Source: Charina bottae (taxonomy: Eukaryota; Chordata; Lepidosauria; Squamata; Charinaidae). Taken from it: a stretch of DNA of 64,000 nt. Each line of letters begins with the position of its first letter. Position 1 is the first letter of the stretch. The notes beneath the pieces are model-generated. The model was not told the origin of the DNA. It searched no databases and saw only the letters and a program-made list of their open reading frames with translations. Shown here piece by piece: positions 45,529 through 57,219 of this stretch. The position numbers and the translations under genes were made by a program. Location of the stretch: contig JALMGJ010000020.1 of assembly GCA_023362775.1 (NCBI GenBank), positions 4,216,001 to 4,280,000 on the forward strand. The letters run 5' to 3'.

Positions 45529-47206
45529 CAAATACAAAGACAAAATCAGAGAATTACTAGACCCCACCACATACAGAACAATAAGACGGGATCCGACCAG
45601 CAAAATCATGAAGCAAACCAACACACTGATAAAGAGCTCCTCCCTGCATCCCAACGTACTACAACGTATTTGCAAGACAGAAGCTCTCTCACCTAGACTA
45701 TACGGACTCCCCAAAATCCACAAAGACTCGATCCCACTCAGACCCATTGTAAGTGCCATTGGCTCCCCGACATATGAATTATCCAAACATTTGGCAACCC
45801 TTTTACAGACCCACATCGGACAGACTCCATCCCACATCAAAGACTCAGGACACTTCATCAACAAAATCAGCACCCTAAAACTCAACCACACGGACAAACT
45901 GGTCAGCTTTGACGTGGTCTCCCTGTTTACCAAGGTGCCAGTAAGGGACACCCTGGCACTCATTAAGCAAATCTTCCCAGAAGACATTACAGCTTTATTT
46001 CAACACTGCCTAACAACTAGTTACTTTCAATGGGAGAATGAGTTCTACGAACAGATGGATGGCGTTGCCATGGGAAGCCCCCTGAGCCCAGTCATAGCAA
46101 ACTTTTACATGGAACACTTTGAAAAACAGGCTTTGGAATCGGCACCCATTACACCAACAGTCTGGTTCCGGTTCGTGGATGACACCTTCGCAATTTGGAG
46201 TCACACTGAAGAAGAACTGGAGAAATTTCTGGACCACCTAAACGGCATCCACCCCAATATACAATTCACCATGGAAAAAGAAACTGATGGCAAACTTCCA
46301 TTTTTAGATACGCTGGTCATACGCAATCCGGACCTCAAACTAGGACACAAAGTATACAGAAAACCCACCCATACGGACCGATATCTACACAAAAATTCCA
46401 ATCACCACCCACGACAAAAGAGAGGCATGATCAAAACCTTGGTGGATCGTGCTAATCGAAACTGTGAAACCCAATTTCTCAACAATGAACTTAACCATCT
46501 GAATTGGGTCCTACAGGCAAATGGCTATTCCAAGAATGAAATAAAAAGAGCCATCAAACCAAGAAAACAACATCCAACTGAAGAAAAACAGCCCCCCACA
46601 AACAAAGTATTCCTGCCCTACATCAAAGGAGTCACTGACCGCATGGGAAAACTGATGGAAAAATACAACTTTCAAACAGTCTTCAGACCCACCAGAAAAA
46701 TACAACAAATGCTAAAATCAGCAAAAGACAAAAGGGACCCCCGCACCGCTGCAGGAGTATACCGCATACCATGCAGCTGTGGACAAGTATACATCGGAAC
46801 CACAAAACGAAGCATTCACACCAGGATAAAAGAACATGAAAGACACTGCAGACTACAGCAACCGGAAAAATCTTCAGTAGCTGAACATGCTCTCAAGCAA
46901 ACGGGACACAAAATCCTATTTGAAAACACAGAAATACTGGACAACACCAAAAGCCACTACACCAGATTATACAGAGAAGCCATTGAAATTCACAAACACC
47001 AGCACAGTTACAATAAAAAAGAAGAAAGTTTAAAAATTAGCAAAACCTGGCTACCAGTCCTGAAAAACACAGCCTGCAAAAGGTCAACGAACTCAGTCCA
47101 ACCACCAGGACATGGGAATACTTCTCACAATGAACATGCTAATCACGCTCATCAGCCACTCGTTAACATTTCAACACAACAAAAAACCCCACCTAATCTC
47201 CTATAA
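45529..47206 (+). pseudogene. 5'-truncated Penelope RT/GIY-YIG frame, right copy
   Basis: Plus-strand mirror of the left copy from the codons for KYKDKIRELL to the stop at 47206. RT motifs (GVAMGSPLSP, FVDDTFAIW) and GIY-YIG (GVYRIPCSCGQVYIGTT) are all present and open. The frame can be extended left to 45407, but that part is the antisense of the left copy's 5' end and not real protein. Confidence 0.9.
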
Positions 47207-47276
47207 TTTAGCTCTATAAATAGAACATTGCCACTCTACCTGGGCACAGAGATTTTGCTTCTATCTGTGCTCCTGC

Positions 47277-47317
47277 CCTCTGAAGATGCTGGCCACAGAT
47301 GCTGGCGAAACGTTAGG
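47277..47317 (+). ncRNA. Hammerhead-like ribozyme motif, right Penelope copy
   Basis: The same CCT-CTGAAGA ... GAAAC-GTT-AGG motif as at 43271-43312, on the plus strand. Confidence 0.6.
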
Positions 47318-47439
47318 AACCACAACTTCCAGAACACGGCCACACAGCCCGGAAGACCCACAACAGCCATTATTACATTATTTATTATGAACTCATGCAA
47401 ATTAACATAGGCTCCTATTATGATGTATAAGATACTTAC

Positions 47440-47538
47440 CATAATTTGGGCATCAATAGTCTGTTCCTGCATTGTGTATAAAGCTTTTGCCAGATCTTCA
47501 TCACCTTCCTGTAAGCTAAAATCCTCATCTGCTGGAAT
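47440..47538 (-). CDS. SPAG16: SPAG16 internal exon
   Basis: A 99-nt minus-strand exon, phase 0 at both ends, with a CTTAG acceptor (AG at 47539-47540) and an ATG|GTAAGT donor (GT at 47438-47439). It encodes 33 residues including IPADEDFSLQEGDEDLAKAL, an acidic segment matching the SPAG16 N-terminal region in order and composition. The donor lies 71 bp from the end of the Penelope palindrome. Confidence 0.9.
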
Positions 47539-47540
47539 CT

Positions 47541-49998
47541 AAGTCACAATTATAAATATATATATATATATATATATAATTAGTATGCTCACTGAGAAGA
47601 GGGAAATTGTTTCCATGTTAAGCATGACAAACTCTTTTAATTTAGCACGGAAAGGCAGAACTGAAATGGGGCTCATGTGGAGAAGGTATCATTCTGTGCA
47701 TTTTGTTAGAACCTAGCTTTACTCTCTAGCATGTCATCCAAATAAGATATAAATATCAGATCTAGGAAAGACACTTTGTCTGAAATCCCAGGGAGCAATT
47801 TCTAAACAGGGAAAATTGCATTTAAGTATGTAGATCAATGATTGGATTAGGCACACAGATAGCCCAATTTGGAGCTGGTTCACAACTCTTAAAACAGCTT
47901 TCTTGTTCATTTCATCAGTGTAGTTAATCAAACCATGCACTTATGTGGAAGAGGAGATGCCTGAGTTTGGCAACCTGTTTTTGCCACTGATAAAAACAAT
48001 GAGTGGCCAAAATCTGCCAGAAAAAACTAGTGAATCTTCAGACCTCTAAAACAGATTTTAAAAACCATGCCACTCCTGGAGCTGGCATAGTCAATGAGAG
48101 AGAAGTTTGTTTTAAGTTTTAAAAAGAATGTAAATGGCAAAGAAGGGAAAGAAGTGATACCCCCAAGCACCCAAAACATATTTCCCCTCTTCCTTTCCCA
48201 TAAGATCATTAAGCTTGTTTCAGAGCTTTTTAAATTTTTTACAAAAGAATTAAACCACTTTTGCTATTGGAAAGATATGAGTTCTTGAGTTATGTAGGGT
48301 TTTTTTGCAGTAAGACAACATTTAAATGATCCAAAAAAACTTAAAACAAGTATTGCTAGTAGCATTTGTCTGTTGCCTATAACATGTGAAGTCTATATGT
48401 TTTTATTTATTTAGTGAGTTTTGGAGTCTGCTCTTTGTGAATGCTCTTATTGATGTTGAGGTTTCAAGCTGCTTGTTAAATCCCATGTTGCTTTTGTTTT
48501 TGAGCATGTTCTTCCTGACAGCTTTCAGGCTGCATGCTATTTTTTTAAAATAAAATATCTTGGCCAAGTTTTCTGCAGATTGGATGGTAAGTAACAGTGA
48601 GCATACACTTATGTATCCACCTATTTTTGTGGTCTAAGGATGAAAAATAAGGGAGAAGAGGTATGTTTTGAGTTCCTAATGCTCCCAATCACAAACTGTT
48701 TAAAAAAGTACTTGAACGTGAACAGGAAAAGTATTGTTCCATATAAGAAAACAAGAACTACTTGAGTTTGTATGAAACACAGCCAACTTAGAATGTTCTA
48801 ATGAAACATGCTGAATAAGGCTTTTTTGTCCAACGCTCAAAACAAATGCACCTCCCCCTTTGTCCTGACAATCTTGACTCTTCTAAAAAGTCATGATCAA
48901 CATGATTTTGAGAAGGCTTGAGACCTCCTTGAATCTATTAAGAACAATTATCACATAGGTTGAAATTGGATTTTAATATCCATGTGATATTAGAAACAGT
49001 ATTCATGATAGCTATCCAGTAACCATTCGTCTATGAACAAATGCATAAAATGTAAAGAACCTGAGCTCCGCAAGCTTGATATTCTCAGCATTTGAATCTT
49101 GCAGTTGAGTAAATATGATTCAAGTAAATATGATTCAAACATGCTAGAGTAATATACTATGAAGAATAGTATTTTTCTGGCTTACGTATCACTGTTTTCT
49201 TTATTGAACAAAGAATTTTTTACTGATTTTGAACAGAGATTGAGACATCCTCTCCCATCTTGTTTTCTCATGAATTCAATAAAATTAGATTTACCCTTTG
49301 ACATTACTTTCTTAAGTCACACAATTTGGTCAATTAATATTTTGATTATTGCCATATTAATAATAGCTTTCTGTTGGGCAAACCTGAAAAAGTATTGTTT
49401 ATCCCAACTTTGGAGTTCTTTAATTTGCAGACACTGAAACCAAGGAGGGTCCTTGACTTCCAGCATGAAGGCCAAACTGATGCCAGAAAATGGCATTCTG
49501 TAAAAAGAAATAATTCTGTCCTTTGATCCTGGGCTCTGAAATCTGAAGTTTGATGCATCTAATCAAAATTCTCATGCCTAATTACTATGCTAACAGGGAC
49601 ACCCCAGGGCTCATGCTCCTAATTTTATTCCAGAATTAATATTTCCATTAATGAGATGGTCTATCTTCCTTGTCCATCCACGTTAAACTGCTCCAGTTTC
49701 GGAGCTGAATCATTCTAATTTAGATAGTGACACTAAAATAATCATTTTAATAATGTGGCTTGGTAATAGGATTTAAGGTGGGGAACTGACAAGCCACCCA
49801 CTGGTTTCCAGAAAAAAGCCTTTTTCTAATTAGATCAGGAAAAAAATTCTGATTTCATAATACTGACTGTATACACAGAGAGAGACAGCTAGAGAAGACA
49901 TATTTACTATTAATTAATCAAGATCTGATAGCAAGATCAGAGGGTGGATCTGGGAGATCAGAACATCATACGCATACAGTGCTATTTTAGGTTTTTAC
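47541..49998. other. SPAG16 intron, nothing recognised
   Basis: Intron of 2460 bp with a short (TA)n tract at 47558-47580. I see no mobile element in it, which is notable beside its neighbours. Confidence 0.55.
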
Positions 49999-50045
49999 CT
50001 CTTCATACTGATAGTCATCTTCGGAACTTTCAGTTACTGTAACCT
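49999..50045 (-). CDS. SPAG16: SPAG16 internal exon (most upstream in window)
   Basis: A short minus-strand exon encoding VTVTESSEDDYQYEE, with donor GAAGAG|GTAAAA (GT at 49997-49998). The acceptor is ambiguous: CATGCAG|AG gives 47 nt with two leading bases, whereas GCAGAG|GTT (start at 50043) gives 45 nt in phase 0. The acidic SEDDYxYEE run directly before IPADEDF matches SPAG16. Upstream coding exons should lie beyond the right edge. Confidence 0.82.
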
Positions 50046-50162
50046 CTGCATGTTTAGTTAAGTCTAGAACATGGAATTGTGTTGGTTACAATATGATTTA
50101 ATGTCATACCTGATACACATACACAGTGCTATTTTATGTCTATTTATTTTGCATAAATATTT

Positions 50163-51979
50163 TTTAATAATAATTTTATTAAGTTTTATAATACATGTTA
50201 AAAGTTAGAATAAAGAAAAGAAATAGAATAGAAATACAAAATAAGAAAAAAGGATAAAGAAAAAGTGAAGTTGAAAAATAATAAACAAAGAAAGTATAGA
50301 AAATAGATGTCCTCCAATCTATCTTTGAACTTAAGGTACAATAATTAATTTTAAATGTTAGTCCTTCATATAATACACAGGAACTTTTCTTTGTCATATG
50401 TCTTTCAATTTCTATAATCCAATCTTCTGATCTTCATATGGGTTTCACCTTTCTTACTGTCTCCCAATAATCCATCTTTGGCTTCCACTCTTTAAAGTAG
50501 TAATTAAGTGTTGAGTGTTCATTAATGCATTTTTATCTCTTCCATGAAGTCCAATTAGTATAACAAATAAAGCCTTATGTACTTCTAATAAACTACAATA
50601 TATTCTATTCATATTATGATTATATATTCCATTAATACATAACCTAACATAATACTTAACTTAATACATAATATATACTCAATGGCAAATTTGCAATATA
50701 CACCATCTCATCATATCATTATCTTAAACAATAATCTATAGTATCAACTTATATTTGTGTTTAGCCTTATATCTTATATTTAGAATATCACTTATACTCA
50801 ATGGCAAGTTCGCAAGTATACAATCCAAATCCATTCTTTTCATTAACCTTATATCCCAATCATAATACTGAATCTTCTGTTTAGGTTATGCCAAGTTCAT
50901 AATATGCAAAGTCAAGTTTACAATATACAGCCTGCTTTTTTCTATGTCTCATATAGAGTATCAGAGCAATTTGTATTTCACAGTATCTATCCAATTGCAT
51001 ACTCAGATTTTCTCCCTGTCTCCACAACCATAACATTTTTATATCAAAATTATAATGTATAGCCTTCCGAATGTTTTTCTGAGCCAAAACATCCAAAATT
51101 CCCTCCTCCTGTTTCTCTTCTATTTCAAAAACGTTTTTCTTTCCTGTTTCAGATTCTATTTTTTGTTTTTCTTTCTCTTGGTCTTGCAAAGATATCAATA
51201 ATAATTCCAGTGACCTTCTAATCTCTGAAAGAAGTAGAATTGCAGCTGCAAAAACCATCTCGCTTCTATGACCTTCAGATTTTTCTAGTCAAAACAAAAG
51301 TTGGTCTGTTCATGGAATATTACCAACAAAGTCTATCAAATGAAATTAAAAAAAAAACATTCCAATAATCCAAAATACAGGAGAGTTCAAACTGCAGGCT
51401 GCTTAATCCAAACAGACAGTTTCTCAAAAAGTAGATTGTCAATTAGTTTATCAAGCGAAGAATTACAAACAAAGTCTCTTAAATCCCTCTAATACAAAAG
51501 AAAGGTAAAAAAAATTCAGACGTTTCATATGTTGCAAATATAGAATCCATCAAACTTCCACCAGAATCAGTTATAGCAAAGAAAGCACAAAATTAGCCAA
51601 CATTTTCAACAAAGTCCAAAAGATAGATCTTAGATTTCAAAAATATTCTAATCTAAAAAAGACATTCCTAAAGTGATCTAAAAGTGGCTGGACGCTCTTG
51701 TGTCTCTTCAAAGAGACTTGTTTCCCCTGCGAGAGCCTGATATCTCTCGGCCATTTCCCTGCACTTACCCTGTTCTTTCCGGGGCGGAAAACTACAGAAA
51801 AAACAAGGGTAGGCAATTCCAATGGCCCCACGAGTAATCTTCTGGTCTCCCCTTCTCCAGGGGAAAAAAACTTCAGTGGTCCACAACTTCTGCAATCCAC
51901 TGCAAGCAAGGAAAATTCAGTCAGTTCTCAGCTTCTCTGAGAAACCTGACTGGTCGAGCTGGCAGCCAAGCCTGGAGTC
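50163..51979 (-). mobile_element. L1-derived insertion, ~1.8 kb
   Basis: The perfect 18-bp TSD TATTTTGCATAAATATTT lies at 50145-50162 and 51980-51997, with the AT-rich 3' end at the left (minus-strand orientation). On the minus strand it starts with a GC-richer leader near 51690-51979, then a lysine/glutamate-rich frame (50881-51258, EKEKQKIESETGKKN) suggestive of an ORF1-like coiled coil. It closes with an L1-ORF2-C-terminus-like tail. No reverse transcriptase is present, so it is an internally deleted, non-autonomous L1 relative. Confidence 0.65.
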
Positions 51980-51997
51980 TATTTTGCATAAATATTT

Positions 51998-52757
51998 GAC
52001 TAACACTAAAATTAACCTAACCCTAACTTATGAACATAATTTAATCAATTCTAATTTTGCCTTTTCAAGAATTCAAATTTAAATTTCCTCAGAAATGCTG
52101 AATTAGATTCTGTTTTCATCTCCACTATGCCACAAGCTCTCATGGTTTACCTGTTATTATTCAACAACCACTTGCTCCTGCAATTATTTTTCATGATTTT
52201 TTAAAACTGTACTTTTTAAATGTATGGAATATTTCCATTGTTTATTCTAGTATTAATTCACTAGAAGGTTTTCTTCATAATTTCAACAAATACAACTTTT
52301 CATATCTATGGAGACAGAAATAATTAATTGATGCAAAGCGTTATTAAATGGGGCTTCCCACATAGCAGCAAAGCTATGTGAACAAAGTTTTAAGAACTTG
52401 CACAATCTACCCTGGTCACCAAATGTAAAATCTTTTCCCTGCTGCATTCTCCTAAGTTTGTAAAATCTTAACTGTAGTCCTTGTAGCTGTAGAAGTAAAA
52501 ATTAAGATGTATTCGCTGTTCATGGCAGTATGATTTGGCCTGAAAGCAGCATTTCCTAAGATTAATACTATATTGCTACATATTCCTATCTCCCACTGTT
52601 CCTTTCCCTGAGCAATAGACCCTTCATATATTTCTTTTTATTTCCAAATAATTTTCAGAATGCTGGGAACAGAGTAAATGAAAAAAAATGAACAGGCTCA
52701 CTTCAGAAAATGTTGGTACCTGAACTGAAAAGTTAACTGGCAACCACTATGGCCACA
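51998..52757. other. SPAG16 upstream intron, nothing recognised
   Basis: AT-rich sequence. No gene or element is supported. Confidence 0.45.
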
Positions 52758-52980
52758 TTTTTTTAAATCCATTCAGTCGTGTCCGATTCTTGGAGACTGT
52801 CTGGACAAATCCCTGCAGTTTTCTTGGCAAGGTTTTTCAGAAGTGGTTTGCCCTTGCCTCCTTCCTAGGGCTGAGAGAAAGTGACTGGCCCAAGGTCACC
52901 CAGCTGGTTTTGTGCCTAAGAACTCATGGTCACACAGTTTCCAGCCTGATGCCTTAACCAACCACTACACCAAACTGGCT
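52758..52980 (-). mobile_element. Squamate tRNA SINE with Bov-B-like tail
   Basis: The minus strand starts GAGCCAGTTTGGTGTAGTGG, runs through GGTGACCTTGGGCCAGTCAC and CAAGGGCAAACCAC, and ends AATCGGACACGACTGAAT, the Bov-B-like 3' sequence. An imperfect TSD, CTATGGCCACA / CTATGACCACA, flanks it. Confidence 0.85.
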
Positions 52981-53837
52981 CTATGACCACACTGATTAGT
53001 TCTTTTGCACAAGCCACAGGACATAAATAGCAATTGCACAAATAGTACTATCAAGTTTTTGCACAGCTTATTAGTACTAAAGATATGGTTTGCTCAAATT
53101 CTGAACTGAATTAGGCTAATTAGGGGCCAATTCAAGTAATGTCTTAATTAAAGTATTTTTCTTTTAAAACAGACCAAGCTGTCTGAAGCACTAGTATTAG
53201 TTCATGGATTCATGGGGATGAAGAAATATATTTTTATCCAAACATTCCAGATAGGAAAATGCCACTTTTGGAAGGATTGAAAAGGAAATGGAAGTATGCA
53301 CTTTTGTGACAGATTACTTATTTTCACAATAAATGTGTTTGCCAAGATTCTTAAATCACAGTGTTCTGGCAGAAAGATTTTGAAGAAAATCTTCAGAATC
53401 ATATTGCAAATCTTCAGAATCATATTGCAGAATGATTCTAGACTTCACTGATATTTGCTAGCTTTCTTAGAAACAGAGGTGCTATAAGCATTTGCTTGAA
53501 ACAGGTAGGACTCAGGGCTCTAGCTGTGGGTATTTGCTGTAAATGTGGATGTTCAAGCCCTTTGACTTTTGGTTTGTTCACTCCCCATCTAGCTCTACAG
53601 TTATGACACATATTAAGATTTTTGCTGATTTCAAGGATTGTAATTTTAATGTTTGAACTGAAATTCAGTTTTGTCCCACAAATGAATCAGGCTGTTCGCC
53701 ATTATTAGGGCATCATTTTTTGCAATGGAGCTTACATGGAAAATCCTCTAAGTAATGGTTCCCCATAGATTAAATCTCTCATTTTCTCTGCCTCTTTGAA
53801 TCTTAACTATTTATTTCTCTCTTTGATTTCATAAAGG

Positions 53838-54151
53838 TATAAGTAAAGGTTCCCCCCGCACATTTGTGCAGACGTGTCCGACTCTAGGGGCCAGTGCTCA
53901 TCTCCGTTTGTTAGCCAAAGAGCAAGCGTTGTCTGAAGACACTTCCGTGGTCATGTGGCCGGCATGACGCACGCAGAACGCTGTTACCATCCCACCGAAG
54001 TAGTACCTATTAATCTACTTGTATTTGCATGCTTTCGAATTGCTAGGTTGGGAAGAGCTGGGGCTAGTGCGGGAGCTCACTCCGTCAGGCGGGACTAGGG
54101 ATTCGAACCTCCAAACTTGCGATATTCCAATTGACAAGCCTGGCATCTTAC
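53838..54151 (-). mobile_element. Sauria-type SINE, tRNA head truncated
   Basis: Same family as 23010-23342, with tail GAGTCGGACACGTCTGC, but the head stops at AAGATGCCAGGCTTGTC and lacks box A. Confidence 0.85.
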
Positions 54152-55308
54152 TTTGCAACTATCTTTTCCTCACTATACCCATTAAGCAATATCTTTCTCT
54201 CATCCTCATTTTTGTAGCTATCAAATATATTTGTTCTTCAGAACTTCTTTCATTTCATCATTCCACCAAGCATCTGTTACCATACTTCCTATTATCATAA
54301 TTCCACACGTTAATGTGATCTTTTCAGTATCTTCCAAACAACTTTTGCAATTTTTTTCCCTTATATCTACTGTCAGTTGATTATCTTGATAAATTAATCT
54401 ACCTTCAAATATTTTTTCATACAGGACTCATACTGTCTTTTTCTGCAGTCACTCCACTCTCATTTTTGTTTAGTTCCCTTTTTTTCTTTTCTTCTATGTC
54501 CATTTTTTTACTCTTGATACTAATAAATAAAGTTTGTCCCATGTTCAGAATTTTTCATCACCTTTGTATACTACACTATTTAAATCTTTCATCATAAATG
54601 ATCAAATAATTCTTTCAGATTTACATCCATTCCTTTGCCATTTGTACATATAAAAACGTATGTTTAAAACACATATTCAAAACAAACAGACATTTTTATA
54701 AGCAGATGCTCACCAATCTCATTCATTACTGGGTCTCCAAATGCCCAAATCACTTTTTCTGTACTCTCTTGTCTTGTTTTCACTCAATCATTCATGTCAT
54801 CTAAACAGGGAATGTTTCCCTTGGATCACATTCATTTAGAATGTGCTATAATTTCTCTGAAAACTCATCTCTGGTTCTTCCATGATCAACTTTCACTATC
54901 ATGCAAATATCATAAAACTACAGGTTTCTAATTTCATATGTACTCATAATAATCAAGTAATATTTTCTGACATACATTTTCTCTCATTCATTCATAACAG
55001 TGCTTTTTAGTAAGACAGAGAAGGTGTAGACTAGGTCACCAGCCTGTGACACACCCCGCTAAGGATAAGGAAAGTATTGATCAGCTATGGCATATTTGGG
55101 TCAGCATGTCACAAGTGCAACCAAAGTCCCACATATGCTCACACTATTACATGTAAGCTGGAGTCTCTAATCTAGAGGCTACCTTGCAAGCCAACATAAT
55201 GTTGCCTGCATCCCACCAATTCAAAGGTACTTGCAGTGTACTGACACATATTCATATAGACTTGAAATCACCATCTAATTGTTTTTGTTGTTGTTGTTGT
55301 TGTTGTTA
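54152..55308. other. Unassigned intronic or upstream sequence
   Basis: AT-rich with a (TTG)n tract at 55281-55307. No supported gene. Confidence 0.45.
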
Positions 55309-55462
55309 TTTGTTTATCCTGCCTTTTTCATATATAACTCAAGGCAGTGAACACACCTCATACTCCTGCCTCTCCTGCCACAACCACCACCCTGTGAGGT
55401 GGGTTGGGCTGAGAGAGTGTGACTGGCCCAAGGTCACCCAGCCAGCTTTCATGCCTAATAAA
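55309..55462 (-). mobile_element. Squamate tRNA SINE, 3' part only
   Basis: Matches the body and 3' end of the SINE at 31131-31347 (GGTGACCTTGGGCCAGTCAC, CCTCACAGGGTGGTG, AAAAAGGCAGGATAAAC). The tRNA head is missing. Confidence 0.8.
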
Positions 55463-55609
55463 TTCATAACTGCACAAAAATATGAGTCACTGCTTTTGGT
55501 TGGGCAAGTAAATGAACTCTTAAGCTCATTTCCCAAATTCACAATATCTTTATATGTTTAGGAGCAAAGAACCTATGGTCCTATCCCCAACTTGTCTGTC
55601 CTTGGCATT

Positions 55610-56158
55610 TCAAGGTTGACAGAAATGAAGACTATCAGCTTCAAACTGCTTTGTAAGGGAGGCAGAAACAGTGAAAACCGTGTCAGGTGGAAATCCCTGA
55701 GGACAGAAAGAGAGCCCAGGGCAGGAGCCTGAGAAACTTGCTGTTGGGTATCTGAAAACCTCCTCGAAAACTGAGAGGGATAAGGAGGACTGTCTCTCCC
55801 TGAGGGTATCTGCCCGTCCTACTAGGTTAGAGAGGGCGGGCACGCTCCATGTCCCCTCCCTCAAACGTTGCCACCTGATGAGACCTCAGAGGTGTGCCTT
55901 CTCGGTGGCTGCCTGAGCCCTTTGCAATAGCCTCCCACTTGAGATCTGAGGGATCTCTACTCTTTTAGCCTTCCAGAAGGCCGTGAAGCATTGGGATAGG
56001 ATGGGAGTTGAGCTGAGAGGCTGTTTGGTCTGGCACCTGGGGGAAAGGGTACTTTTGTTTTTCTTTGTTTTTATGGATTGCTGTGAGCTGCCTAGAATCA
56101 TTATATGAGATAGGCGACCATATAAGTCCTGTAAATAAGTAAATAAAATAAATGAAAA
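55610..56158 (+). pseudogene. L2/CR1-clade LINE 3' end relic
   Basis: Plus-strand broken frames near 55870-56010 resemble the L2 ORF2 C terminus (FSVAAxALWNxLPxEIR-like, then AFxKAVKHW-like). The 3' end GAGATAGGCGACCATATAAG with an AAATAAGTAAATAAA tail is characteristic. Confidence 0.6.
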
Positions 56159-56764
56159 GGAGCAGAATCTAGTTAAATCATAGTTATCTAATCAGATGAG
56201 TTAATAAGCCTCAGTGTCTATATTTCTGTTTAGGCATTTTAATGGTTAATTTAACAGGGTTATTGTTCACTATTTTGTAAACCAATAACACCCATGCAAT
56301 TCATTTTGTAAGTTGTTATTACATGCATTACCCTGAATATTGCTATCCTGGGTGATAAAATGGAGGGGAAAGGGGATTACTTTGTTCTGTTTGGGTTGGG
56401 CAGAAACACACACTGAGGGCTGCATTGGTCAGGTCAGAAGAGATTAGGAGTACTTTTGAAAGCTGACCCCTTGGCCAAACTCCTCTCCATCACTTAGAAC
56501 CCAGGTTGTCTGTCAGCCTAACCTCTAGGCTAGTGGTGCTATGGTGCTGTTAGTTGAGGCCATTCTAGTTTAACATTTATCATCCATGACTCATTTGTGG
56601 AAGAGGAAGGAAGCTTGCTATGCATTTCTGAGTCCTGAGGGGAAGACCAGATTCAGACCTATCTGAATACTCATTTTTAGCATCAGAAAAGAACAGAGGG
56701 CAAGAGGGGGGGAATGACTGTGGTCCAAAAGGCCTTCCACTCAAATGCAGAAGTTGAGGGTATG
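56159..56764. other. Unassigned intronic or upstream sequence
   Basis: No gene or repeat family recognised. Confidence 0.45.
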
Positions 56765-57219
56765 CCTTTTTTATTTTTTTTATAGTAAATTTGATTATGT
56801 TTCAAGAGAAGAATAAAAACTACAAAAAAACAAAAAACTACAAAGAAAGAAAAACTTAAAAAGTGCGGAAACACAAGAGAAACTTTTTTCAAATTTACAA
56901 AAAGGTGTGGCTTCCAACTTTTAACAGCAAGGATATACAAAAATTTCCATAATCAATCTCTTATTCTGTATTAAACCAAAACACCACATTATTTCTATGT
57001 CATCCCACTTTAACACATAATAAAATCACTAAGTACAGTTACTCCTCCCCCTTATATTAAAATAAAAAAATTCATATAAACCTCCTAAACATCTTTCTCC
57101 CCTCCAAAAGATAAAACATATTTAATTATTCCCTTCCTACCACTATTCTATACATTTCTGTCTACTATAATAAGAATCAAATTAAAAAGCACATAAGTTG
57201 TCTGCTATTATACTTAATA

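Larger units (their letters stand above)
43186..47367. mobile_element. Penelope-like element: two copies head to head in one insertion
   Basis: The left copy (43186 to about 45527, minus strand) and the right copy (about 45528-47367, plus strand) are joined at their 5' sides and face outward. The right copy is truncated in the coding region, starting at the codons for KYKDKIREL. The common ~1.84-kb arms are nearly identical: I see Y/H and P/S as amino-acid differences. The whole unit is flanked by one perfect 12-bp TSD, CATTATTACATT, at 43174-43185 and 47368-47379, so it entered as a single unit. The left outer end runs on to TATTGTCGAAGGCTTTCACG; the right stops at CAACAGC plus TSD, about 30 bp shorter. 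Confidence 0.93.

Noticed and set aside
43880..46708. Many mirrored short frames antisense to the Penelope ORFs
   Set aside because: Each appears twice, once per arm, on the strand opposite a conserved RT/GIY-YIG frame. They have no independent support.
55184..55561. 125-codon frame on the plus strand
   Set aside because: It runs through a (TTG)n tract giving poly-Cys and through an antisense SINE, so it is not a gene.
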